Assembly: GCA_023248365.1 (NCBI GenBank)
Contig: JAHFER010000050.1
Span: 1 to 9,398 of the forward strand
Direction: 5' to 3'
Length of the DNA: 9,398 nt
DNA from: Nitrospirota bacterium
GTDB lineage: Bacteria; Nitrospirota; 9FT-COMBO-42-15; HDB-SIOI813
How positions within the stretch are numbered: the first letter of the stretch is position 1; each line of letters begins with the position of its first letter. The notes beneath the pieces were generated by a model. The model was given only the letters and a program-made list of their open reading frames with translations, ran no database searches and was not told the DNA's origin. Positions 1-7,091 of this stretch are shown piece after piece. Position numbers and translations under genes: made by a program.

Positions 1-489
1 TCCCTGTTTGTATTTGATGGGGACTTGATAGTATCCGGCAACTCCATCTATCAACCCTTCCATGAACTGGCAGAGACCTCTCTTAGATATGTACTGGATA
101 ATCAGGCGATCAGAGGCCGGGTCAGCATAGGTAAAGCAGGGAGGCTTAGCATCCTCATATAGTTTCTTGACCTCTGCATGAATGACTGATTCAACACTCT
201 TAAGAAAAGGTTTGGGGTGAGAATACGAGCTAACAAAAACAGGATATCTTTCAGATAGCTTGTAGAAGCAGAACCGGCCAAATGACCTGAGCGCTTCAGG
301 CAGGGGAATCCCGGCCATCTTAATGGTCTCTGAAACAATTGCCATCAGGTCCTCATCCGGATATGTCCCGGGTCCAACAAACGGCTCTCTATTTTTCAGG
401 GTGCATTTTCCCAGTATTTCGTCATACCTTCCATCTCCCAGATTTTTCTCTATATAATCCTCCAGAAAATTGAAGACAACCCCTTTCAT
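1..489 (-). CDS. H-NOX (haem-NO-binding) domain protein, N-terminal 163 residues, 3' end outside window
   Basis: The reading frame opens at ATG 489-487 and stays open to the left edge, giving 163 residues without a stop. The start MKGVVFNFLEDYIEK and the order of motifs match the H-NOX family. The proximal haem ligand is His104, in the segment VIHAEVKKLY. A conserved proline follows 13 residues later (P117), and the haem-propionate clamp YxSxR is complete as Y133-I-S135-K-R137. The distal position that is Tyr140 in the O2-binding Thermoanaerobacter (Tt) H-NOX aligns with Phe142 here, so an NO-selective, non-O2-binding sensor is inferred. H-NOX domains run to about 180-190 residues, so the domain is nearly complete. 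Whether it is stand-alone or fused to a signalling domain lies outside the window. The start is supported by an AGGGAGA Shine-Dalgarno shortly upstream. The gene lies downstream of the peptidase on the same strand, but a 250-bp gap suggests its own promoter. Confidence 0.9.
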   Translation of the reverse strand, partial: MKGVVFNFLEDYIEKNLGDGRYDEILGKCTLKNREPFVGPGTYPDEDLMAIVSETIKMAGIPLPEALRSFGRFCFYKLSERYPVFVSSYSHPKPFLKSVESVIHAEVKKLYEDAKPPCFTYADPASDRLIIQYISKRGLCQFMEGLIDGVAGYYQVPIKYKQG

Positions 490-510
490 TACAAGTCTCC
501 CTATTTACTA

Positions 511-553
511 GTTATCAGTTTTTCGGGGCCTGTATGTGAAAAATCTACAGGCC
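511..553 (-). promoter_or_regulatory. possible promoter with overlapping inverted-repeat operator for the H-NOX gene
   Basis: A perfect 8-bp inverted repeat (GGCCTGTA at 527-534, TACAGGCC at 546-553, 11-nt spacer) lies about 40-65 bp upstream of the H-NOX start codon. On the minus strand a -35-like TTCACA (540-535) sits in the spacer between the arms. A weak -10-like GATAAC (516-511) follows after 18 bp, putting transcription start close to the ribosome binding site. The repeat is directly visible; its reading as an operator over a promoter is inference. It could be a stem-loop instead, but no U-tract follows on the minus strand and only a weak one (TTTGT) on the plus strand, so it is a poor terminator. 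It does not resemble the FNR/DNR-type TTGAT-N4-ATCAA palindrome. Confidence 0.3.
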
Positions 554-646
554 TTTGTAACAAATGATGAGCCGGAGGCATTCTTTGATGAAGATGACGT
601 CTATGGCTCCGGGATAGTACATTGCCCTACAGACTGCAATACATAA
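536..646 (+). other. short orphan coding-like stretch (36 codons, possible gene remnant)
   Basis: On the plus strand, a frame from GTG 536 (open back to a TAG near position 508) to TAA 644-646 reads VKNLQAFVTNDEPEAFFDED and continues to end in a cysteine-containing tail. The composition, acidic and mixed with aromatic residues, looks more like real protein than the usual noise of a spacer. There is no convincing ribosome binding site, no ATG start, and it opposes the H-NOX gene while overlapping its putative operator. I do not recognise a family. It may be the C-terminal remnant of a decayed gene or chance. The rest of this 250-bp spacer (647-739) shows nothing I can identify. Confidence 0.2.
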
Positions 647-739
647 CGGTTGATTAGCCTACATTCTTTAGGATAAAGGACAATATAATAAGGTGAAATG
701 GGATCGGGACTGGTTTGTAACTTCCCGCATAACAATTCT

Positions 740-1633
740 CTAAACCTCATCATCCTTATAATCCCTCATTCTCTTTCTTAGTCTTATAAATCCATATATG
801 GTTAAAAATGCGGCGACAAGAAAAAGTATCAGGTAAAGCTGATTGGAAATGTAGGCGAGCCATGTGTACTGTGAACCCTTATCCTTCTTCCAATTCTTCT
901 CAATTTCTGTAAACTCTGCACCTAATTCATCTCTTACGGTATCATCGAATCCAGCACCGCTGCTTAATCTTAAAATAATCCCCCTGATTGAATCAACACC
1001 GTATGTTTGCTCGATGTAATCCACCATGCTCCTGCTCTGTTCATATGCCAGAATAAGGTTGACAGGATCAGAAGGCAGGGTTTCGGATATGGTAGAAAAT
1101 GGCAATAGCGTATTGCTTATGTAGGCCCTTTTTAAGGCATCTGTTGACCGGGGAGAAACTATTTCATTTATGCCCTCGCTGACCCATTGAGAGACCCCCT
1201 CATCAAACCATCTCGGGAGATTATTCACTGCTATATTCTTATGGAGAAGCAGGTGACACATCTCATGCATGACAAGCAACCTGATGGTGAGTGAATCATA
1301 TCGAAATTGTGACTGGTCCAATACAATAAGATCTTGTTTTGGAATAGCAAATGCGGCAATCATCTCATTATCCACTAACCTCCTGAAGGTTTCCCGATGT
1401 CCATAAATCATGATCTTAAAGTAGAAATTAAAGTGCAGTCCGGTCCTCTTTTGAAGCTCTGCCTTTAATGTTGGGATTAATCGGGCAATCTCATTAGAAA
1501 CACCGGTCAAACCCTTATCGTATTTTATGGTAACCTCATCTGTCCTGATGATATCGAACCCGGCCGCATGGGCAGGCACGGGAAAATATAATATTAGGAA
1601 TAATATAAAGATTCTTATTACGATGTTTTTCAT
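740..1633 (-). CDS. membrane-anchored extracytoplasmic zinc metallopeptidase, peptidase MA (gluzincin) type
   Basis: 297 residues. Residues 1-23 form a signal peptide: a lysine near the start, a long hydrophobic core, and a PAHA-A signal-peptidase I site. A predicted zinc site follows, HEMCH at 123-127, with the third ligand probably Glu145 in WFDEG, 18 residues further on. That HExxH...WxxEG layout is typical of the gluzincin 'peptidase MA-like' family. A hydrophobic segment at about 258-283 followed by RLRKRMR is a C-terminal membrane anchor with its basic tail in the cytoplasm, so the catalytic domain should face the periplasm or outside. Its substrate is unknown. ATG 1633-1631 is supported by AGGGA about 8 nt upstream and by the signal peptide starting directly there. 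It is divergent from the uppS operon across a 270-bp spacer and upstream of the H-NOX gene on the same strand. Family assignment is good; the specific function is not known. Confidence 0.85.
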   Translation of the reverse strand: MKNIVIRIFILFLILYFPVPAHAAGFDIIRTDEVTIKYDKGLTGVSNEIARLIPTLKAELQKRTGLHFNFYFKIMIYGHRETFRRLVDNEMIAAFAIPKQDLIVLDQSQFRYDSLTIRLLVMHEMCHLLLHKNIAVNNLPRWFDEGVSQWVSEGINEIVSPRSTDALKRAYISNTLLPFSTISETLPSDPVNLILAYEQSRSMVDYIEQTYGVDSIRGIILRLSSGAGFDDTVRDELGAEFTEIEKNWKKDKGSQYTWLAYISNQLYLILFLVAAFLTIYGFIRLRKRMRDYKDDEV

Positions 1634-1804
1634 GCAAGGTCCCTGACAGTTCTGTACTATTCTATCAGGAACGATTTAAACTATGGATGAAATTTTTTAT
1701 ATCGCTATTCAGTTGATCATAAGAGATGAATTCATTCTGCAAATCAATAGCAGTGTAAAGAGACACGTGATATTTTTTTACAGTAAGCAGTTGTGTTAAA
1801 CTAT

Positions 1805-1833
1805 TTGACTTTCAATACGCAAGATAATATGAT
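1805..1833 (+). promoter_or_regulatory. sigma70-like promoter for the uppS-cdsA-dxr-rseP operon
   Basis: TTGACT (1805-1810) and TATGAT (1828-1833) are separated by exactly 17 bp, close to the TTGACA/TATAAT consensus. A second -10 reading (TAATAT, 1825-1830) has only a 14-bp spacer and is less likely. The site is about 70 bp upstream of the uppS ATG and in the right orientation, inside the 270-bp divergent spacer between the peptidase gene and uppS. An AT-rich stretch with a short T-run (about 1771-1778) lies upstream and could act as an UP-like element. No terminator is seen between it and uppS. Confidence 0.55.
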
Positions 1834-1903
1834 TTGATATTGCCAATTAACAGGGCCAATAAGCAGGGCCGGTTAGCAGTAGTCAGAAAGGATTTGCACC
1901 ATA

Positions 1904-2704
1904 ATGATTTTAGAAGAAAAGGAGGAGAATCTTAATTTCTCCGGCCTTTCTGAGGATGAGCTTTTAAGACTGATAGACAGGAACCACCTGCCAAAGCACA
2001 TTGCCATTATAATGGACGGCAATGGAAGATGGGCAGGAATGAGGGGACTTCCAAGAATAGCCGGTCACCGGGAGGGAATCAAATCAGTCAGAAATATCGT
2101 AACATCCAGCAGTGAGCTTGGGATAAAGGTGCTGACGATGTATGCATTTTCAGCAGAGAACTGGAAGAGATCGGAATTTGAGGTAAATGCCCTGATGATG
2201 TTTCTTGAGGAATTCCTTCAAAAAGAATTAAAAACCCTCATGGAAAATGACGTCCGGTTTATGACCATCGGCCAAACTGATAAACTTCCCAGGTCTGTAC
2301 AGAAATGGCTGAAAAAGGTTATTAAGGAGACAGAAAATAATAACTCCATGATATTGAATATTGCGCTCAGTTACGGGGGAAGGACTGAGATAGTAGACGG
2401 AATGCGTGCATTAAGCAGAGATATACTTAATGGCACGGTATCGCCGGATGATATAGACATTAATATGTTCTCAGACTATTTATACACAAAGGGGCTTCCG
2501 GAACCGGATCTTATGATCAGGACCAGCGGAGAGACGAGAATCAGCAATTTCCTCTTGTGGCAGATAGCCTACGCAGAACTCTATTTTACAAAGACCCTCT
2601 GGCCTGATTTCAGGAAAAAGGATTTATTTATGGCAATCCTCGACTATCAACACAGGGAAAGGAGATTTGGCATGGTGGAGGAACAGGTATCCAGAGTAAA
2701 TTGA
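1904..2704 (+). CDS. uppS: (di-trans,poly-cis) undecaprenyl diphosphate synthase, isoprenyl transferase
   Basis: This cytoplasmic cis-prenyltransferase condenses isopentenyl diphosphate onto farnesyl diphosphate to give undecaprenyl diphosphate, the precursor of the lipid carrier for peptidoglycan and surface glycans. The 266 residues carry all family hallmarks: HIAIIMDGNGRWA (32-44, catalytic Asp38), FSAENW (82-87), NIALSYGGR (152-160) and the diphosphate-binding RTSGETRISNFLLWQ (206-220). The N-terminus is somewhat longer than in the E. coli enzyme, where the Asp is residue 26; the extra acidic segment (EEKEENLNF) is probably disordered. The ATG at 1904 has AGAAAGGA about 11 nt upstream. 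It is the first gene of the operon. pyrH and frr, which commonly precede uppS, are absent here. Its stop shares one base with the cdsA ATG. Confidence 0.97.
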   Translation: MILEEKEENLNFSGLSEDELLRLIDRNHLPKHIAIIMDGNGRWAGMRGLPRIAGHREGIKSVRNIVTSSSELGIKVLTMYAFSAENWKRSEFEVNALMMFLEEFLQKELKTLMENDVRFMTIGQTDKLPRSVQKWLKKVIKETENNNSMILNIALSYGGRTEIVDGMRALSRDILNGTVSPDDIDINMFSDYLYTKGLPEPDLMIRTSGETRISNFLLWQIAYAELYFTKTLWPDFRKKDLFMAILDYQHRERRFGMVEEQVSRVN

Positions 2705-3525
2705 TGGGTGGAAAGAGGGTTCTAACTGCTGTTGTATTAATCCCGCTGGTTTATGCAATAGTTAAGTATTCTAACCCCGCACTTTTCTTATTAGTCGTAG
2801 TTGCCATAGTCTTAATCGGACAATACGAATTTTATAAATTCCATTTCAGGGATTTTAACAGATTTACGCTTCTCGGCCTTTTTTCAGGGTTTATATTACT
2901 CCTGACATTTGGAAGCGGAATTTCACTACAGACAAGAGAGGCTGTATTAGGGGCAATAATTTTTATAACATTCTCCGGCTTTTTATTTTTAAAGAAGAGC
3001 CTTGAAGGTGCGCTCACCGGTATCTCTGTTGTAGTATTTGGCGTACTCTATATCTCATGGACACTCGGGCATCTGGTTTCATTGCGTTTACTGGCTAATG
3101 GTGAGAACCTGATTTTTTTTGTTCTTATAGTAACCTGGGGAGTGGACACAGGCGCATATTATACTGGTAAACTTATTGGAAGACATAAGCTATCCCCCAA
3201 TATCAGCCCTGGCAAGACTATCGAAGGTGCCGTTGGAGGAGTGGTTGCATGTGTCGGCGCCGGCTTTCTTGCAAGGTGGTTATTTTTAAAAGGTTTAACA
3301 ATAAATAGTACGATATTGATTGGCCTCGTGCTCGGCATTATAAGCCAGCTCGGCGACCTGTCAGAGTCCTTGCTTAAGAGAAGCGCCGGATTTAAAGATT
3401 CCGGCAGTATAATTCCGGGCCATGGCGGTATGCTGGACAGGGTTGACAGCCTCATATTTACTGTTCCGGCATTTTATTATTTTATAATTTATTTTCAACC
3501 AGAGGTTATCAGCATCTACTTATGA
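2704..3525 (+). CDS. cdsA: phosphatidate cytidylyltransferase (CDP-diglyceride synthase)
   Basis: A polytopic inner-membrane enzyme that converts phosphatidic acid and CTP to CDP-diacylglycerol, the branch point of phospholipid synthesis. From ATG 2704 it has 273 residues with a run of hydrophobic segments (about 6-20, 27-40, 56-70, 80-97, 104-122, 136-151, 175-195, 203-215, 250-264). Near the C-terminus is the CDP-alcohol synthase signature: S220, KR (225-226), KD (231-232), PGHGG (238-242) and DRVDS (245-249). The 1-nt overlap TGATG with uppS implies translational coupling. An in-frame TTG one codon earlier (2701) is a possible alternative start, but the ATG is preferred. A purine-rich GGAGGA lies about 20 nt upstream inside uppS, rather far for a classical Shine-Dalgarno. 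The 3' end overlaps dxr by 4 bp. Confidence 0.96.
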   Translation: MGGKRVLTAVVLIPLVYAIVKYSNPALFLLVVVAIVLIGQYEFYKFHFRDFNRFTLLGLFSGFILLLTFGSGISLQTREAVLGAIIFITFSGFLFLKKSLEGALTGISVVVFGVLYISWTLGHLVSLRLLANGENLIFFVLIVTWGVDTGAYYTGKLIGRHKLSPNISPGKTIEGAVGGVVACVGAGFLARWLFLKGLTINSTILIGLVLGIISQLGDLSESLLKRSAGFKDSGSIIPGHGGMLDRVDSLIFTVPAFYYFIIYFQPEVISIYL

Positions 3526-4691
3526 TTAAAAAAATCTCGATATTAGGTTCAACAGGGTCAATCGGGACCAGTACTCTGGATGTTATAGCCGCACATACGG
3601 ATAAGTTTAAGGTTGTTGGTCTTACTGCATGTGAGAACATCGGTAAGCTGGAGGAACAGATAAGACGTTATAAACCATCCATTGTATCTGTCGCAAAAGA
3701 AAAGTCTGCCGGGATACTAAAAGACAGATGTAAGGATTTAAAAATAGAGATTCACTCCGGAGTGGAAGGACTTATATGTGTTTCCACACTTCCTGAGGCT
3801 GATATAGTAGTTTCAGCTATTACAGGGTCTGCCGGCCTCATTCCAACTCTTGCCGCAGTTAAGGCAGGTAAGACAATTGCACTGGCCAACAAAGAAACAA
3901 TGGTAATGGCCGGAGAGATTGTAACAAAAGAGGCCGATAAGAATGGTGTAAGAATCCTGCCTGTTGACAGTGAACACAGTGCAATATTTCAGGTTATGCA
4001 TGGAGGCAGATGGGAAGATGTTGACAGAGTTATTTTGACCGCTTCAGGCGGCCCTTTTTTAAAATGGTCTGCTGAGGAAAAAAAGAGTGCAACCCTAAAA
4101 GAGGCCTTGAGGCATCCTGTATGGAATATGGGGGCAAAGGTTACTATTGATTCTGCTACGCTGATGAATAAGGGGCTTGAGGTTATAGAGGCAAAATGGC
4201 TGTTTAATATATCTGTTAATCAGATAAATGTCCTGATTCATCCTCAGAGCATTATACATTCCTTAGTAGAATTCAGAGACGGATCAGTGATGGCACAGAT
4301 AGGTGTGCCTGATATGAGGGTTCCTATTGCCTATGCACTGAGTTACCCTGAACGCTTAGATTTACTGATGGCAAGGCTTGATCTTGCTTCTATTGGTATG
4401 CTTACATTTGAGAATCCGGACATGAAAAAATTTCCATGTTTAGCTTATGCGTATCATGCTATCAAAGAAGGCGGGACAATGCCCGCAGTGCTGAACTCCG
4501 CTAACGAGGCGGCTGTGCGTGCATTTATGCAGGAGAGAATAGGTTTCTCCGATATAGAAAAGATTGTGGGTGAGACTATGGAAAAACATAATATTATGCG
4601 TGCAGATACACTGGATAATGTATTACATGCAGATAAGTGGGCAAGGGAAGAGGCAGAAAAGGAGATAAGCAGGATAGAAGGGAAGCATTAA
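3522..4691 (+). CDS. dxr: 1-deoxy-D-xylulose 5-phosphate reductoisomerase
   Basis: The cytosolic, NADPH- and divalent-metal-dependent enzyme that rearranges and reduces DXP to 2-C-methyl-D-erythritol 4-phosphate, the committed step of the MEP isoprenoid pathway. The 389 residues match the usual length. The NADPH-binding loop is GSTGSIG (9-15), with ANKETMVMAG at 122-131. Metal ligands are D149 and E151 in PVDSEHS and E220 in MNKGLE, equivalent to E. coli D150, E152 and E231. ASGGPF (174-179) and IHPQSIIHSLVEF (239-251) are also present. The ATG overlaps the cdsA stop in an ATGA arrangement. The product ultimately supplies the isoprenoid units used by UppS, encoded two genes upstream. Nothing unusual is seen. 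Confidence 0.97.
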   Translation: MIKKISILGSTGSIGTSTLDVIAAHTDKFKVVGLTACENIGKLEEQIRRYKPSIVSVAKEKSAGILKDRCKDLKIEIHSGVEGLICVSTLPEADIVVSAITGSAGLIPTLAAVKAGKTIALANKETMVMAGEIVTKEADKNGVRILPVDSEHSAIFQVMHGGRWEDVDRVILTASGGPFLKWSAEEKKSATLKEALRHPVWNMGAKVTIDSATLMNKGLEVIEAKWLFNISVNQINVLIHPQSIIHSLVEFRDGSVMAQIGVPDMRVPIAYALSYPERLDLLMARLDLASIGMLTFENPDMKKFPCLAYAYHAIKEGGTMPAVLNSANEAAVRAFMQERIGFSDIEKIVGETMEKHNIMRADTLDNVLHADKWAREEAEKEISRIEGKH

Positions 4692-4706
4692 AAAAGGGGG
4701 AACTGG

Positions 4707-6047
4707 ATGTACACGATAGTAATTTTCATAATCTGCATAGGTGTATTGATATTTGTCCATGAACTTGGGCATTTTATTGCGGCAAGGCTAAACGGCATAA
4801 AGGTTGAGAAGTTTTCTCTTGGTTTTGGTCCAAAGATAATCGGAAAGAAAATAGGAGATACAGAATACCAGATTTCTGCATTGCCTCTTGGCGGATATGT
4901 GAAGATGTTAGGAGGGGAAATTGGAGATGATGAGTCTTTGGAAACAGTAGGGGAAAAAGCGTGGGAAAAAGAAGGGGAAGAAGATGGCAGGTTTGTTTCC
5001 AAGAGTGTATTAGGAAGAATAACTGTGGTATTGTCAGGGCCTTTGATGAACATTATTCTGGCATTCATTCTAATGCCTCTGGTATTTTTTATTGGAGTTA
5101 ATCTCCCTTCATATTTAGAAGAAAAACCTGTAGTGGGTTGGGTTGAAAAGGATTCTCCTGCAATGTCAGGAGGTTTTCAGGTTGGCGACAAGATACTTAA
5201 GATCGACAATAAGTCTGTCTCAGACTGGGATGAGGCTATTACGATATTAGCTACTCATCCGGAACTTGGAATGAAAGTTGAGATTGAACGGAGTGGCGAA
5301 GTTAAGGAGTTACCATTAGAAAAGGATAAGGAGTCGAAATACTCTGGTCCTGGTTATTCCGGGCTGCTTCCTGAGATGGCAGCCATTGTTGGAAGGGTGA
5401 ACAAAGGCTATCCTGCTGAGAAGGCAGGGCTTAAGACCGGCGACAGGATTATCGAGATTGACGGAAGTCCTGTAGTAAGCTGGTATCAGGTGTCAGCACA
5501 TATAAGATCTCATGCAGGTAAGGATATTGAACTTGAAGTAAAGAGGGGCCAGCAGGAGATTAAAGCAAAAGTCAGGCCTGTAAAGGATGAAGCTGCCGGA
5601 TATGGAATTATCGGTATAGTTAACCGGCAGGAGACTGTGACCCAAAAGTTTGATGTAATGGAATCAATAGAACACGGGATGATGCGTTCCATTGAACTGA
5701 CAAAGCTGACCTTTGATGTTTTGAAAAGGTTGGTATCCCTGAATTTGTCTATAGAATCCCTTGGCGGCCCCATTATGATAGCCAAGCTCACAGGTGAGGC
5801 AGCACAATCAGGAGTATCAGACCTTTTAGCCTTCATGGCCTTTATGAGTTTACAACTTGGAATATTAAATCTTCTTCCAATACCTGTGCTGGACGGAGGA
5901 TGGGTGGTCTTCCTTATTATAGAAAAGATTAAAGGCAGCCCACTCAGCAAAAGGGCTATGGAGGTTACCCAGACAGTTGGGTTTGCATTGCTGATAACCC
6001 TGATTGTTATTGTTTCTTATAATGATATTATGCGGGTGTTCAGATAA
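4707..6047 (+). CDS. rseP: RseP-type site-2 intramembrane zinc metalloprotease with two PDZ domains
   Basis: 446 residues, the usual length for RseP. The first membrane helix carries the zinc motif HELGH (18-22). A second helix follows at about 105-130. Two PDZ domains are recognisable at about 135-215 (SPAMSGGFQVGDKILKIDN) and 225-300 (YPAEKAGLKTGDRIIEIDG). The third zinc ligand lies in NLLPIPVLDGG (388-398, Asp396), and a last helix spans about 423-441. In characterised relatives this protease cleaves an anti-sigma factor (RseA) within the inner membrane after a first cleavage by DegS, releasing an envelope-stress sigma factor; it also clears signal-peptide remnants. No sigma or anti-sigma gene is visible here, so the substrate is inferred only from the family. 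The start has GGGGG 6 nt upstream of the ATG. It lies 15 bp after dxr and ends the operon, converging on purC with an 18-bp gap. Confidence 0.95.
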   Translation: MYTIVIFIICIGVLIFVHELGHFIAARLNGIKVEKFSLGFGPKIIGKKIGDTEYQISALPLGGYVKMLGGEIGDDESLETVGEKAWEKEGEEDGRFVSKSVLGRITVVLSGPLMNIILAFILMPLVFFIGVNLPSYLEEKPVVGWVEKDSPAMSGGFQVGDKILKIDNKSVSDWDEAITILATHPELGMKVEIERSGEVKELPLEKDKESKYSGPGYSGLLPEMAAIVGRVNKGYPAEKAGLKTGDRIIEIDGSPVVSWYQVSAHIRSHAGKDIELEVKRGQQEIKAKVRPVKDEAAGYGIIGIVNRQETVTQKFDVMESIEHGMMRSIELTKLTFDVLKRLVSLNLSIESLGGPIMIAKLTGEAAQSGVSDLLAFMAFMSLQLGILNLLPIPVLDGGWVVFLIIEKIKGSPLSKRAMEVTQTVGFALLITLIVIVSYNDIMRVFR

Positions 6048-6065
6048 GATACGTAAGATAAACGG

Positions 6066-6971
6066 TTAGCTTACCAGTATATCCATTATCTCCCTGTACC
6101 GTGCGGCGGCCTTTTCTATAACTTCATCGGGAAGGGTTGGGCCTGGGGCCTGCTGGTCCCAGTCGAGGGTGAGGAGATAATCTCTGATTATTTGTTTGTC
6201 GTAGCTATCCTGGCTCCTGCCAGGTTCATAGGTTTTTGCATCCCAGAAACGGGAGGAATCAGGAGTAAGTACTTCGTCTATTAAAATCAGCCGGCCGTCA
6301 TCATAAAGGGTTCCAAATTCAAATTTTGAATCAGCAACAATAATCCCTTTCTTCTCTGCCAGCGCCTGAGCCTTTTTGTATATCTCAAGGCTTAAGCCCT
6401 TCAGCCTTTCCGCCATCTCATTGCCGATTATTCTCTTTGTTTCTTCAAAGGTGATGTTAATATCGTGCCCTTCTTCAGCCTTTGTACTTGGAGTAAATAT
6501 CGGCTCAGGAAGTTTTGCTGATTCAATGAGTCCTTCAGGAAGTTTTATTCCGCATACAGTGCCGCTCTTTTTATACTCTTTCCATCCTGACCCTGAAAGA
6601 TACCCCCTTACTATACACTCTACAGGCATAGGCTTTGCCTTTTTAACAAGCATACTGCGGCCTTCAAGAATGTCTCTTGCCGGCTGGCAGACCGCAGGGA
6701 AATCTTTCACATCTGCACTGATCAAATGGTTGGGAATTATCTCCTTCATAATCTTGAACCAGAAAACTGAGATCTGTGTCAGCAGCCTTCCTTTTCCGGG
6801 AATTCCGTTTGGAAGTACTACATCAAATGCAGATACCCTGTCTGACGCCACGAGTAGCAAAGAATCTCCAAGATCAAATATGTCCCTGACCTTGCCGCTT
6901 CGTAAGGGTTTTATACCGGGGATTTCTATTTTCAGGATTGGTTTTTCTATGACCTGCCTCCGTTGCGTCAA
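6066..6971 (-). CDS. purC: phosphoribosylaminoimidazole-succinocarboxamide synthase (SAICAR synthetase)
   Basis: A cytosolic ATP-dependent purine-biosynthesis enzyme joining CAIR and aspartate to make SAICAR. At 301 residues it belongs to the longer form seen in yeast Ade1 and many bacteria, against about 237 in E. coli. The N-terminal SGKVRDIF (25-32) begins the ATP-grasp-like fold, followed by LLVASDRVSAFDVVLP. Family signatures are PVECIVRGYLSGSG (116-129), IFTPSTKAEEGHD (158-170), and VADSKFEFG (212-220) with LIDEVLTPDSSRFW (230-243). No in-frame ATG or GTG lies nearby. The start is a TTG (6971-6969), with GAGGGGG 5 nt upstream and an in-frame TAG shortly before, so TTG is well supported. 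That Shine-Dalgarno lies inside the intergenic repeat at 6976-7014. It is third in the minus-strand series after sir and sat; no purine genes are adjacent. Confidence 0.96.
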   Translation of the reverse strand: MTQRRQVIEKPILKIEIPGIKPLRSGKVRDIFDLGDSLLLVASDRVSAFDVVLPNGIPGKGRLLTQISVFWFKIMKEIIPNHLISADVKDFPAVCQPARDILEGRSMLVKKAKPMPVECIVRGYLSGSGWKEYKKSGTVCGIKLPEGLIESAKLPEPIFTPSTKAEEGHDINITFEETKRIIGNEMAERLKGLSLEIYKKAQALAEKKGIIVADSKFEFGTLYDDGRLILIDEVLTPDSSRFWDAKTYEPGRSQDSYDKQIIRDYLLTLDWDQQAPGPTLPDEVIEKAAARYREIMDILVS

Positions 6972-6975
6972 ATGT

Positions 6976-7014
6976 TCCCCCTCACCCTAACCCTCTCCCG
7001 CAAGGGGAGAGGGA
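6976..7014. repeat. short G/C-tract intergenic repeat with perfect 9-bp hairpin
   Basis: The plus strand reads TCCCCCTCACCCTAA followed by a perfect inverted repeat: CCCTCTCCC (6991-6999), loop GCAAG (7000-7004), GGGAGAGGG (7005-7013). This sequence type (CCCTCACCCTAACCCTCTCCC plus hairpin) is, from general knowledge, an interspersed intergenic element found in many unrelated bacterial genomes. Only one copy is in the window, so its repetition in this genome is inferred. It abuts purC, and its left part, read on the minus strand, supplies the GAGGGGG ribosome binding site. In the minus-strand transcript the hairpin would form just before that site. The AT-rich remainder of the gap (7015-7091), including a T-run at 7081-7087, shows nothing else definite. 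Confidence 0.7.
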
Positions 7015-7091
7015 AATTAAGGCAGGAGAAAAAAATTTATACTATGAAAGTGACTTTGCTCATCACTCATTACCCATTACTTTTTTTAAAA

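Noticed and set aside
102..338. A 78-codon minus-strand frame with an ATG
   Set aside because: It is an out-of-frame shadow of the H-NOX gene, whose frame is open over the same region and carries all family motifs.
1726..1735. Perfect 10-bp palindrome ATGAATTCAT in the divergent spacer
   Set aside because: Too short and AT-rich to separate from chance, and not aligned with either promoter in a convincing way.
1851..1870. Two direct copies of CAGGGCC, 13 bp apart, in the uppS leader
   Set aside because: Only two 7-bp copies, with no structure or known factor site; probably chance.
6376..6990. A 204-codon plus-strand open frame
   Set aside because: It lies antisense to purC, has Ser/Pro-rich low-information composition, and crosses the repeat element; purC is unambiguous here.
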